From Ocypus olens (Eukaryota > Arthropoda > Insecta > Coleoptera > Staphylinidae): a stretch of DNA of 64,000 nucleotides. Below the pieces are notes generated by a model. The model did not search any database, had not been told where the DNA came from, and saw only the letters and a program-made list of their open reading frames with translations. The stretch lies in assembly GCA_910593695.2 (NCBI GenBank), contig OU343061.1:13886340-13950339 (forward strand), in the 5' to 3' direction. Each line of letters begins with the position of its first letter. Positions within the stretch are counted from its first letter, which is position 1. Below, piece by piece: positions 46,001-61,000 of this stretch. A program made the position numbers and the translations under genes.

Positions 46001-49000
46001 TTAAACTTTGAGACAGGTAATAGGATTTGACCGGTTTGGTTTTCGCAGGAATTTATTAATTGTTGTATATTATTATGCCAAATAAACTTTGAATACTACT
46101 ACTACGCATGAGTATTTTATGTGACTTTAAGTGAACACTTTTCTGTATCAAACTTAACCCCTTGACCGGGAAATTAATCAAGCTAGGTAGTGCTAATAAA
46201 GACCATTCAAAAGTAAAACAGCGAACATGGGATGATTTCTTCTTAATGCGGGTTATTACTGCTTCGAAAATATTTGGAAGCGGCCGTCTACCTATCGCGA
46301 GTGCGACTTTATCACGTACGTAGCACGTGGTTGCCTGGCAAGGCACATTTAACTCATCACGAGCAACACACGTTATTCCCGGCCAAGGGGTTAATAAAAA
46401 CGAAAGGAAAGGTCACCAGGTCCCAATTTCTTGAGGATTATTTTGAATAAATTGTACCGTGTTTTCCTTATGGATAATGGCTATAATTTTGACCATTTTT
46501 ATACAGGTACAAGCAGAAGTTCCCGGATCACCAATATTTGTCATGAAATTGGCAAAGTGTGCTAGACATTTGGAGGTGCAACTGCTGGCGGATCAGTATG
46601 GTAATGCTATATCACTATTCGGACGTGATTGTTCCATTCAGAGAAGACATCAGAAGATTATCGAAGAAGCTCCAGCTGTGATCGCAGAACAATCTGTGTT
46701 TGAGGATATGGAAAAGGTAAAAATGAAAGAGAAATTATGCATAATAATACTGCCTTAGTTTTGTACAAGCCAAATATTAGAAAATAAATTTCATTTAATT
46801 AGTATTTGTCGGGCTCCATATGGCGTGGACTGTTTTGTTGCTTGGGCAGGTCCTTTTAGTCTAAGTTGTACACTGTATTTTTTTCTTAACCGCTTAATGC
46901 ACTCAGCTGTGTTTACACAGGTTAAAGAAACTGAATAATTCTCGCTCACCCGGATTTTCACGGAGGAATTCAGCCGACTATATGCATTGAATAGTTCCAT
47001 ACAGATTAGCACTTAACCCTATAAAATTACATGAACATTTTATTATCAAGCCCATCCAGGTAATAAGTCTTATTTAATTTGATATTTTAATGGTGCATTA
47101 AGCGGTTAAAGGGTTTTTAGCCCACTCGCAGCGACTTGTCCCATAGTACTATAGGTTCCAAATGTAGATCTGATCTGGTTCAGGATGCTCCAGCATTTTC
47201 TTTCTCGTCTTTTGAAATTCAAAGTTCTGTTCACTATATCTGATTCAATAAATTCGTCAGGACACTCGGTAGCTTGAAATGCACCACTCAAATTTAAAGC
47301 AATTTATTGTAATAATACCTCTGTCAAATATTTATGCGCCATCCTGATAATCAGAAAAATCATACAGGTGGTATGTTGGGGTCTCTGCTAACTGCAAACA
47401 TGAATATTTCCTAAATAAGAAGTGATAGTGTAGGAGCTTAGTAGCTTAACAGTAACTTAGTTCCGACTGAAATACGAGCCATTGGTAGGCGTTTTTGCCG
47501 ATTATTCCAAAATGCCACCCAATTTACATCTGGAGTCATAGGAGGTCCTATGTTAACCATGATTTTCAAAAGCTTAACTAGTATGTTGCAGAATTAGAAC
47601 TTGGGTATAGGTGCGCAAGGCTGCTTGCCAATATACAGTGTGTATCAGCCAAATGGAATAAATTCGATAATAAATAAATGGGGGCATGTTCGAAAAAAAC
47701 GCTCGGATATGTCGATTGGTATTTTTAGTTGCGCATTTTTTTCAACAAACCTTTTTATACAGGGTGTGTCATGTAACAGAGGCCAATACCAACTTTCGTA
47801 TTTTAAATGCAACACTCTGTATATTATTCATATAAGTTTTGCATCATAATCTGGATTCCACAGTGATAGGGTTAAACACAACTGTGTTGACTTGGTAAAA
47901 CTACATTATAAACTTTATTACAAAACACGAAAGTTAGAATTTCACATTTATTTGTATAGACAACTGTTTTACCAAACAGTGGCATCATCAGGCAAATCGA
48001 TAATTCAGTTGTAGCAGTATCTATACAAATAGATGTGAAATTCGTGTTTTATTATGAAGTTTATAATGTAGTTTTACCAAGCAACAGCCTCATACATCCA
48101 ATACAATTGTATTGTATTTTCTAAATAATTACAGTGTTTCGTTTGGTGGAGAAATTTGATATTTGTACTAGTTTTAATATATATGTATTGGTTGTTCATA
48201 TTAGTAAGAATAGTACAATAAAATTATATGATTTTGTTTTATATTTTTCCAGGCTGCTGTTCGGTTAGCCAAAATGGTAGGGTACGTCTCAGCTGGCACT
48301 GTAGAGTACCTTTACGACACCTCAGGCCATTATTACTTCCTTGAACTGAATCCAAGATTACAAGTGGAACACCCCTGTACAGAAATGGTTTCGGACGTTA
48401 ATTTACCAGCAGCTCAACTACAGGTAATTTTAAAGCAACACCATTATATATCATGCTCAACAAATAACACTATTACTACTACTACTATTAGTATAAATTA
48501 TTGTAAAATTCTGGATCAAACTATTTTAGTGAAATCTGTCTGAATTTATAGTTTAGAGATCAATTTAAAACTACACTAGTTTTATTTCATCATGACATTC
48601 CGTAGATTAATCAGTGTTCTTCAACCTAGTGCTCGTCCGCAGAAATTTAAGGCTGGTCTACATGAAGGTTTAATAAACAAAATACAATTTACATTAATTT
48701 TTATTTCTGTTTTATTTATGTCATATTTTTAACAGGATTGCCCCCATTTTCAGCTTCTTGAACCATTGTTGATTAAAAGAATCCCCCTACTACCACCAGT
48801 CCGGCTAATATTTTTTTCTAAATTATTAAATATATAATTACAATTTTTGCCAGTCCGCCATCATAAAAAAGTTGTAGAACACTGGTTCAAATCTTGTGAT
48901 TGTACTATTGCTGCCAAAAACAAATAGAACACCTTTATTTGTCTAGTGTTAAAACATCTCTATTTAAATTTGAATGGTACTCCTCAACATGTGTCACTTA

Positions 49001-52000
49001 GATTCATAATATAAAAGCATGCAGGCTGTACAATACACAAACAGATGGCATATCTGTTTTTTACCTTTTTTTTACTCTGTACAGAGTAATTGACATTTAA
49101 TGATAATTATTAAGCATTGAAGCGCAATTTACCTGAATACATTTTAGAAAAGACTCGATGGATTTCCATGGTATTCTATTAATTTTATTGTCCACAATTA
49201 TACAATAATGCTTATTATTATAAAATTATATTAATAGTTGAAGTAATACAGTATTATAATTTCTGTATTTAAGTGTGATACATGATATGAATTTAACTAT
49301 AACAGTGTTGTTTTTTTTAATAATCTAGATTGCAATGGGTTTACCTCTACACTACATAAAAGACATTCGGTTATTGTATGGTGAATCACCCTGGGGCATA
49401 TCAGAAATAGATTTTGACAAGCCCAGACACAAACCTCAGCCTTGGGGACACGTAATTGCCGCACGTATCACATCTGAAAATCCTGATGAAGGTTAGTATA
49501 CATCCCAAAATTGATTGTCAAGTCTTTAACACGTTCACTACCACTGATGCGCTAGTGCGTCCGACTTTATATTTGCGTAAATGCAATCCCAATTGCGGTG
49601 ACAGCGAACGTGTTAAATTGTCAAAATGATTCAAAATTCATTCATATGCAAAACTGCAGATTTTTATTTACTTTCAATAATTCTATCATTAATTGTTACC
49701 AAAATGCCATGCATTGAAGTAAATTAATATAATTTAATATTGGCAATTATAAACCATGTTTAATGTTGGTGGCGTTTACTTCGTGGTACATCTTGATTGT
49801 AGATTGGAATAAAACACTGTAACTTTTTTATACCACTATATTTTATTTATGTGACTAGTTTCGACCATTCACTGGTCATTTTCAAACATAAGTAAATTAA
49901 ATTACGGCTTTACATTTCTTATATATTACAGGGCTTCAAACAGGGACGAATACATTATGTCAACCTGGTCATTAAGCACAGAAATTCCCGGATTAATTTT
50001 TGCTTTGTGTATTTCCAGTGCTTCCAGTAGCGGATAAAGGCCGAAAAATGGATCTACTGGAAGCAATAATACACAAAGCAAAAATTAATCCGGGAATTTC
50101 CGTGCTTAATGACCAGGTTGACATAATGTATTCGTCCCTGTTTGAAGCCCTGTAATATATAAGAAATGTAAAGCCGTAATTTAATTTACTTATGTTTGAA
50201 AATGACCAGTGAATGGTCGAAACTAGTCACATAAATAAAATATAGTGGTATAAAAAAGTTGAAGTGTTTTATTCCTATCTACAATTATAAACCACTCTCT
50301 TCTAATAGTAAATTCTATATTTATAAATCGGGACACACAATGGTCGAAAAAATACAACTAGAATTGAACCATTGAAAAAATGGTTACCCTATTATTGATA
50401 TAAATTACAGATTAATCATGTTTCCAACCTAATTTGCGCAGTTGAGGTGTTGGAAACGAGATCTCGCTACCATCTGTGGTACCTAAATCGGTTATTAATC
50501 AACAGAAATTTGTATTCATCATTCACTTATGCATGAATAGGATAATCCTCATCATCTGGCTGTATTGTAATGCTGAAGATCACCAGCCTGAAACTGTTCT
50601 GCAGTTTGTAGTTAATAGTTATTTGTTTTTTATGTTTATAAGTACCAATAAATGGAAATTGAATTCTAAAAACATGTTTTTTGTGTAAATAGAGAAATAG
50701 TAACCATAAAAATGCAATTTTCTATTCAAAAATGAGTATAATCAATCAATTTTTAGTAAAGCAAGCCATAAAGTTTTGTGTGGTTGATGTAGGAAATTTT
50801 GACAAAGAAAATATTATTGGCTATAGCGCATGACTGACTCTTGTAAATGATAACCTCTACATAAAATGGCTTGGTGCATAACTAAATCTTGCCAACAAAA
50901 ATGTCACCATATTAAAAGTTGATCGTGAATGGATTATATTCATATGCAGGATGATACGTATTTAATATAATTAAAAAAAAAAACATAAAACAAATTGTTA
51001 TTTATTTCAAGTTTAAATTGCTCCTTCCTTTTAGGTTTCAAGCCAAGCTCTGGAACAGTACAAGAACTAAATTTCCGATCATCTAAGAACGTGTGGGGAT
51101 ACTTCTCAGTCGCTGCCTCTGGAGGGCTACACGAATTCGCCGATTCGCAATTTGGGCATTGCTTTTCATGGGGCGAGAACAGGGAGCAGGCTAGGGAAAA
51201 CCTTGTTATTGCCTTGAAGGAGCTGTCAATTAGAGGTGATTTTAGGTAAGGACAAATGTATAATGAGATTTAAAAAAATTATCTGGTTTATTTACATTGA
51301 ATTTACAAATCTGTACCTCTGTGAAAAACAATAATAATAATTTTATTGCCCAACGATCACCGATTGCATGACAATTTAGTCAAGTGGGTTATAATATATT
51401 ATAAGAAATTACATACATGTGAGAAATCTCTTTACAGAATAGCATTAATAATGTTAATGGGTAAATATTTATCTGATAATTCAACTCATGTATAAAAAGG
51501 TGCAGTTAAAAAGGCGGACAAAAAAATTTGCAAATGGATAAAAATTTATTTACCTTCACCATGATAACGATCTTTATATTTACAATTTTAGTAAACAGCT
51601 AACTTCAGTTGAACAGTGGCAGTTCGTGTCAGTTCTGAATACCTCTGCAGTCAAATATAATGTACATGTTTCGGACACGCTTCAACGTGAAACATTTTTC
51701 ACGATTGTCATTCCGATGTTTGTGCCAGTTTGGTAAATATTGTCCTTTCACCTGGTATACATTTAGTTACATTTGGAATTAATGCCGGTGACATTAGCAT
51801 TTCGTATTTCGGCCTAGTGTTGTTAGATGTCGCAATCGTAGGTTAGCGCAGCTACGAATAACACAAATCACACCCGATGCGTGAATTATTAGTATTTTTT
51901 TGGTTTTGTTACATTGCATTTAATATCCATCATGTTCTAATAGTATGAAACAAACGTTGAAAAGTTGGTGTATTTGACGTCTTCTCTTTTATGTGTGTCA

Positions 52001-55000
52001 GTAATAAGTGCACCGATTATTAAACGATCAGTTGTTATCAGCTGTTATTGGTCTCCTAATTTCATGCCGTTTGTAACGTGTGTGTGTGTGAGTGTGTGGG
52101 TGTGTTGCATGTGTGTATGTTGCATGTGTGTGTGTTGCATGTGTGTGTGTTGCATGTTTGTGTGTTGAGTGTGTGCGTGTTGCGTGTGTGTGAGAGAGTT
52201 ATAACCTATAATATAATATAAGAAATGCAAGAAATGTATGAAATGTATACTAAATGCAAGTAATAATACCTATTTATACAAAACAATAATTATAAATATC
52301 ATTTTGAGGGCTAGATCTCAGTGTTTGTACCACTCGGAAACGTGCAGGCGCAATTTTAGTAGCACTCGACCAATTTCATTTTACCCACACACACGAATTT
52401 GACGATTGGTGCTTCATACAATTCCATTACAAATAAATTCTTTCACCCATTGTACTTTTAATTAATATAAATTGTTGATATTTATACATATAGTTTTTAT
52501 TTGTTAAATTATCCATAAATACCACTCGCGGTTATAATTTCGGCTGAATAAATTTTATTTTAAGCACTCATCATTTCATCGCAAATTTCTTGAATGAATT
52601 GAGATTATGCAAAAATTTTTCCATCCCAATTCATCCTAGAAATTTGTATCGATTCAATGGCTCGTGCAAACAAATAAAATTTATCCAGCCAAATTCTAAC
52701 CCCTTGTGGTATTACCCCTGATAAAATTCTTAACCTTTAGTAGTCACTAGGGGTGTGATACACCCCAGCCTTTTTTCGATGTTGAATAAGGCCCTGAAAT
52801 TGAAAGTAAACGGGACATGTTACTCCATCTACAGTTTGAACCTTCTATTGTGGATCCCAATAGGTATTATTTGAGCTCACGCGTCAGTGTTAGTGTGGTA
52901 CCTGTTTGAGTTGATTCGTGAAAAATTGTGGGGTGTACGACACCCTGTGTGATCATTGTGCCAGAAAAAAAATTAAATTGACTTTGTATTAGAAAAATAC
53001 TAATATAATTTTTTCGTAAAAAATCCCACCTTCGATCATGAAAATAAATATACTTTTTGGAAAGGTCGCAAAATTTATTAATTCCACTTGGAATGATACT
53101 ATTTCAGGTTTTCAGGTTCAAACTATTTTATTTTTTAGCTGAAAATTGAAATTACTACCGTATTTTTTGCAAAAAATACTCATAATTGCGGTATTTTTTT
53201 GCAACATTTTTCTTCACATGTAAAGTTGCAGGTTTCGAAAACTATTCACATATTCTTGTAACTAGAGGTTCAAAATGTATCCCAGATTGTTTTTTGTTTT
53301 TTGTCAATTTAACATTAATTGGCCACTCCGAATGACTATTACGTCATTTTTCGGAGGTGTGACTATTAGGGGTTAAACTAAATAAAAACTAAAGAAATAT
53401 ATCCGCGTACACTTGATTGGCATTCTTTGTCATGAAAAACCGGTGATTTATACCATGTATTGTGATTTGGCTAAAGGTCTGTAAAACATAATGGTGCGTC
53501 TAGCGGACGCAACTGTTGAGAATCAGCGCTCAACCTGATTACTCTGTGATAGCAGTCAACTTTTACAAGTTCACTGAACGATCCAGAAGCAAAACTGCTA
53601 AATGTGTCACTTGTACTTGATCGCGCTCTGATCATTTAGCCGGTTGCGTTCAGAAATAGGTAGAGTAAACGACTGGAGCGCACTCTTTTTTTACCCACTC
53701 TGGACTGGGTACAAGTGGTCTATTATTAGTTTGAGGTTATGGTCGTCGGATTTTTATAGCAACGTAACGAGAGATATTTATGTATAAAATTGATTAATAA
53801 AATCCAGGTAGAAAATGTCCATAATGCATTTGAAATCATTGCTCCTTATAATTTAATATTGGTTGTTTCACATTTAATGTTGTTCTCAACTTTCTTCTTA
53901 AAATAATTGTTACTTTTCAACAGTAATTGCACAAGTGCATTGAAAATTATTGGTAACAGGTTTGTCGAAAGAGTGCAAATTTAAGATAATTTACAATGCA
54001 CGAGAGCAATTTATCAGAGCATATCCAAACAAAAATATTACAACAAAATAGAAAAACATTTATTGGTATCGTGGGCGTATCATGCCGGTTTGAATATTAC
54101 ATTTTTAAATGGATCAAATAAAATTTGAAACTCAGAAATGTACATTAGCAGTGGACTTTACTACATTTTCTTTACAGTACGTACCGTTCCTATTTCTTAC
54201 CTTATATGTCCTGTTTTCCAATATTGTAGAAATGTCTTCCCGAGTGCAGGTCGCGTTAGGGTAATATTTTCTCCGCGCAAAACTTTTTGATTGGGCCTCT
54301 TTCACGTTTTCTTGAATGCTGAGTTTTCACTTATTTGAATAGTGTTCAGATCGTTCTAGCCGACTGATGTTTAACATTTTCATTTAACCCAATCACTTGC
54401 TGAAACATAATGCGAGTAGAGACCAATCACAAAGCCGAAATACGATTTTTTTTGTTGGGAAAACATGTTACATAGAATCTGATTGATTCAGATTAATTCG
54501 CATTTCGGCATGCTACGTTTGGCGGGATATAGTCTGTGCAATTTGTAACTTAACCCTTAACAGGTCCGGCGTAGTCTGAGAGACTACGCGATTTAAAGAG
54601 TTGTTTCTTATTCGTTACTGGCATCGCCCAGAAACCTACCCTTCCATCTAATCCCTCATCTATCAGAGCATAATAGATAGAAACAAATTTGGCGTGATTG
54701 CGATACTCACTTATGAGTTATAACAGAATCAATTTCAGTCGTAGTCTCCCAGACTACACCGGACCATTTGTGTAACTTTCATGCATGTGGTAGATTTAAA
54801 AAAAAATTGGCCGGGCCATCAAAATGAGTGCGTTTTGGAGGTCCCAACTCTGAAGAAGATGATGCAGATGAGTTAACTGACATTGACAAACAGTTTATGA
54901 GAAGTATTCTACTCAATCCAGACATCACAAAGGAGATATTATAAGCATTAATAAAAAGCAAATTTGGCTCATGCTGGAATGCCATATTTTTGCTAGATTT

Positions 55001-58000
55001 TAATTTTCATTTAATTTTTTGTTCATTTAATACCTTAAGAACACAATTAATAATACAAATTCAAATTGTTAAATTTTTATAATAATTTATAGCACTTACA
55101 AGGGGAGGATCAGATGTGTGACTCACCGATTTCATCCATCTTTGGCACACGTGTAGGTCATGACTAGGAACGTAACAGTTGCAAGTAATAGGGCGCACTA
55201 TTCAGCCGTTTTCGAGAAAAAATGGTTTTTAAATTTGTTATTCATTCGTATGTTTATATACCTTTTGCGTTAACAAACATATACCGACCTTTTGGCGCAT
55301 CGATAGAACCTCAGATTCGTAGTCGGAAGGTCGAAGGATTAAACCCCATTGTTGAAGTTGGGTTCATTCATTTTCTTTTTATAGTTTTTCTAAATCCATG
55401 TGTATTTAAAAATCTTAATTTTAGAATCAATCAATTTTTTTCTCGAAAACGGCTGAATAGTGCGCCCTATTACTTGCACCGATTACACTCCTAGTCATGA
55501 CCTACACGTGTACCAAAGATGGATCAAATCGGTGAGTCACACATCTGATCCTCTCCTTGTTAGTATAAAAATAGTTTTTTAGCCAAAATTTTTGGAATGA
55601 AATATAATTTAGGTGATTACTTTTTATGCTCTATTTAAATTTCGTTTTTTTCTACATATACTAGTTTCATAATGTATAAAGTATCCCATACTGAATAAAA
55701 TATTAATTTTTTGTTGCATATTTCAATTTTTTTTGATCCATCAAACTAAGTAGTCTCCGAGACTATGCCTGATCTTAAGGGTAACAAAAACGCACGGGAC
55801 CAGTTATGGGTTAAAACATTCATCATATCTGTTGTATCGTCATCAGTTGTAGCCTCAATATCCTCAATACTTTTAAGTACTTTATTGAAACAATTTACTG
55901 TTATAATGATTACACCTAATAATTTATCTTCATTCATATTGTAAATAGCAAGAAACGATTTACGATATTTTAAAGTTTATGTTTCATCGGATTTTTAGTA
56001 TACACATCTGAACACAAACTTATTAAATGAGAGCGCACTCCCACAACATACGATCAATGCTCTTGGTACAAATTCTATCTAAACGAGTCCCCAGCAGATC
56101 ATATTTATATTATTTGAGATCAGAAATCATTGCTGTTCACCGCCCGCCAACAGTAAATGTAACAGCAGCTGATAGTTACCGCAAGGTCAGCGTCAGTCAA
56201 ATTTCTTACAGTTGTGTTTGCTAAACGCGCCTATTGTTATGACGGGCGAAATTCTTGGCCCATAGTAATTAATTTGAAATAATAGATCAGAGTAATCGAT
56301 CAGCTTATGCATCACCTTAGATGTGGTTAATACAGAATTATTCTCCAGCTTATTTAGGTTTTTTAAGCTTTTTGACAACCGGTACAATACATAATTTCTA
56401 AAGCCCGTTTTAGACGACGTTATTTTCTTGTACAAGAAAATTGTAGTAGAATATGTGACCGAAAAATATTAGCTAGTGCGAAATACGCATTTTTCATCAT
56501 ATATGATGGTACAAGAAAATAGTCCCGGATCATGCAGAGAATTGAAAAATTTTAAGTTGGTATAAAACATTTCGGTTTTTAACGTTGGAACTTATTGTGG
56601 TATTCGACAGGCCTTACAACATGCAGCAATGGGTTCTCTTGATATCCCTCAATAATGCTTGCGACTTCATCTGTTGTCCAAGTAGTCATCGTTGAAACGG
56701 CATAAACTCAACTCAGGTGCTACAATTTTAGGTTATGTCGCAGATGAGCGATATAAATTCATTACATTCAAAATGCGCATGCTCGCATACTAGATCTAGG
56801 ATGGAAATAGAGCGTGTCCTATTTTCATCCAATTTATTGTTCAAGATTTGATTTCTTGTATTACACGATAGGAGAAAAAGGTATACAATTTTCTTGTACA
56901 AGAAAATAACGTCGTCTAAAACGGGCATAAGCAGTATTATATCTAACTGTAAATGGTGGTATATGTCAAGTATTATGTGAGTTAAATACAACTCTTACCT
57001 TGTCATGATTCAGACACCATGTGAGTTACCTACAACTCCAAGAAGTGTTGGTTCTGAAGCTTTAAAAAGTGATCTGGCTTCGAAGTCCCTATTTTATTTC
57101 CCCTATGTGGCAGTTAACATGCTAAACTTGTTAACTAAAACATGGCTGTGAATATTTTACCTATTTTAATATCAAAACACTACAATAATTATTTTACCAT
57201 AAAGTAGCATCATTAGGTGACTAAATGATTTTTATAAACCACTTAATCAACAAATCAGTCGGCACAGGTACCATTTATTTACAAAATTGTGCAATTCCAT
57301 AAAAGTCATGGATAATGCATTTTACTCCCTTTTCTACATACACACATTGTTTGTAATGTTTGTAATTTAGTTAGGCTATGGAGAATGAACAGTTAGTATC
57401 TGACATGCCAAAAGAAATATAACACCTGTAATCTAGTGCCAGTCTTTTTTCTAAAAAAAAAAATTCTAAATGCCTAATTATTATTATTAAATGTCAATGT
57501 CAATATCTGTATAGAGTAAAAAAGATAAAAATAAACCGCTATGCCATCCATTCGTGTTTTGCAACAGCCTGCACGCTTCCATATTATAAATAAAATTGAT
57601 AAACGTTGTGAGTATAGTGGTCTAAAATGGTGCAGTATTATGTTGTCTGAAAATAAATATGAAGGTCAACAACAGAAATGAAACACTTTACCGGTATAAT
57701 GAGTACAAAGTTACTCCAGGAATCAATAATATGTAATTTTTGTAAATATTTACAAAAATACCATTCATGTTTGTTGTGATAAGTCATTAATTAAATCCTT
57801 GAACACATTACGTTGGTAAACACATGTACACCTAATATTCCACTGTATCAAGAGAGTATCGATCAATAAGGTAAAACATATGCATACAAGATTTTCGTTC
57901 AAACATTTCGTGTACTCAAAACTGGAATGCCCTTTTATTAGGCCCATACATTTTTTCATTGTTATTTTACATATTGTGTTCTTACAGGACGACAGTTGAA

Positions 58001-61000
58001 TACTTGATAACTTTGCTGGAGACGAAAAGCTTTCAAGGGAACACAATCGACACTGCATGGTTGGACATATTGATATCAGAGAGGATGCAAGCGGAAAAGC
58101 CAGATATTATGCTGGGCGTTATTTCGGGCTCGTTGCACATTGCAGATAAAACAATTTCGAGATCATTCCAAGAGTTCCAGAATTCCCTGGAGCGCGGGCA
58201 GATTCAGGGATCCAATACGCTTAATAACACCATGGACCTCGAGCTCATTAATAATGGGTGAGTAGTAATTCTTAACATAATAACCAATTAATGGTAAGAA
58301 CAAGAATATAAGTAGAAATATTGGACAGGTATTTCAACATACTTTTTATTCATGAAATTTAATTTCCAACAATAAATAGTTATTGTTATATTGATAATAG
58401 TTACATGTATAATTGATATAGATATTGTGGGTAACAGTTTGATAGTGGATTTCACAAACATTTATTCGTAAGCCTTTATTATATTTTCAGCTGTGTCAAC
58501 GTTCTTTATGCGTATTGTCTGTCACTGTCAGTCACCGAACAAATTTTTGAATTGTTATTGAAATGGAGCCTCGAGAAGAGAATTTAAGGTAAAAATACAT
58601 CGAAGAGAAAAAAATTACATATCAATTAAAATATGTGTAATGTAATCACACAAACTAACCTCAAATTATGTATTCCGTTTATCATTTGAAAGATCATTTA
58701 CACTGCCGAAAATATAATACCCGTGTTATGTCATTTAAGCCAGAGGTATATTTATAACCACCTCTGTGAAATCTATTGGAAGAGTATTAAAATATCTATT
58801 TTGAATTTTACAAAAATCAAAATTCTTCACTCTGGGCATTAAAATTTTGAAATATAAATTAATTGGGTGTTATAAACTTGATAAATGTTCATATGTACTA
58901 AAAAATAAGACCTTTATTGGTAGATCTAACAATTATTATACTTCCATCAACCAAAAATACAATTATAATAACAATAATTCTCGTGCTCTCATATGTACTA
59001 TCTGACAATCTTTGAGACACTGTCATAATTGTGGGTTTAAACGTGATATGAGTCCTTTGTGAAATCTGTAATTTGTAGATTAAATGAAATTGGGGGCAGA
59101 AAGACCTCAGGTCTATAGTCCGGACAGACTAACCGCTATAACTTCAAATTTATATAATGTAAAGATATGTTAGTGTCTGAATAAAGATGTTTTTCTCTCC
59201 CAAGAAATTGGAAAACAGCCATCAGTTAAAGTTAATAAAAAATTCAAGTTTTTTTTTCATTAATATTTTTCTTTTTTAACATTTATTTGGCGAAAGGCTT
59301 CTGAATTCAGGGAGGAAAACCATATTTTCCAAAGAAACTTCTGTCTTCTTTTTCAATTTGAAATGACTATGAACAAAAATACACGTAAAGCTTATTTTAT
59401 TTGTCATTTTCATAGTTATCATATCTGAAAGTTTCTTATCGCATATCAAAATTTGCCCTATTCAATGCAAATCGTTTTAAAATTATTTTTTTTAAGGCAA
59501 AAATACAAAATACAAGCAACAAAAAGTGGACTGAATTCTTACTTCCTAGTGATGAATGGGTCTTTTAAGGAAATTGACGTGCATAGGTTAAGTGATGGAG
59601 GTAAATATTGAATTTCATTCTGAACTTTGAATGAATTTAATCTTCTTTGATTTATTTTTAGGAATACTGCTTTCTGTCGATGGCGCCTCCTTCACAACTT
59701 ATATGAAAGAAGAAGTGGATAATTATAGGATTGTGATAGGAAACCAAACGTGTGTGTTTGAAAAAGAAAATGATCCCACGCTTTTGCGATCACCCTCAGC
59801 GGGAAAACTGATTGGATTTTTAGTCGAGGATGGTGGGCATGTGTACAGAGGGCAAGCATATGCAGAGATTGAGGTACATAATGTTTTTTAACTTTTATTT
59901 GTTATTAATTCTATAAAGAAATTGAATTTAAAACATGCTTATTGCAAATGAAGTTAAGACAACCTCACTTGTTGCAGAAGCATTAAATACATTTAATAAA
60001 GACGAAAATAGCCTAAATATATATATTCAACCTGTTTGTGACTCTGCAAAATAAGTTTTATTAGGACTACAAACAAATAACTTATTGCAGTAGTTGTTTC
60101 AATAAGTTATTTGTTTGGTCCTAATAAGACTTATTTTGCAGAGTCACAAACATATTCAGGCCATTTTCGTCTTTATTAAATGTATGCTTACTGCAATTAC
60201 GTGTTTTGTTAACATTAAAATCTTTGTAATTAATTTTCCTTACTACCAATTCCTTGTTTCTAGGTTATGAAAATGGTTATGACATTAACAGCTGGTGAAG
60301 CAGGTTCAGTTTTCTACACAAAACGACAGGGAGCAGTTTTAGATGCCGGTTCTGTGATAGCGACCCTTGAACTAGATGATCCCAGTTTGGTAACAAAGGC
60401 ACTGCTATATAAAGGACCTTTTCCGGAAATTGATGTTTCACATCCTATAAATTCAGAAAAACTGAATCACATCCATAATTGCTACAAAACGATTTTGGAA
60501 AATACATTAGGGGGTAGGTTTCTGATTTAATTGAATGCTTAAAATAGTGCTGTTGATATAATGAAAATGGTTCATGTAATAGGAAAATTGTGCTGAAAAG
60601 TCTTACATTTTGTTTCAAGCCTGGTATATAATTTTCACCATTTGCTTTTATTTTTTGCAGGGTATTGTTTGCCAGATCCATATAACGCTCCAAGACTAAG
60701 AGAAGTTATTGAGAAATTCATGTCTTCACTTAGAGATCCAAGCCTACCACTTTTAGAACTGCAGGAAGTTATTGCAAGTATATCAGGAAGAATACCGGCA
60801 GCTGTTGAAAAGAAGATTCGTAAACTGATGTCACTATATGAAAGGAACATAACATCTGTGCTGGCGCAATTTCCTAGTCAACAAATAGCAAGTGTCATTG
60901 GTAAGGTTCAAATTAATAAAACAAATGAATACAATAGACATTTATATACCTACAGAAGGAATCATGTCTAATAAATATACTTTTTTTCTCAGATAGTCAC

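Noticed and set aside
52045..52230. His/Thr-rich or Cys-rich proteins
   Set aside because: Both strands are open only because of the TG-rich minisatellite.
55222..55494. 90-codon open frame
   Set aside because: It lies in the loop and arm of a foldback MITE; no coding signature.
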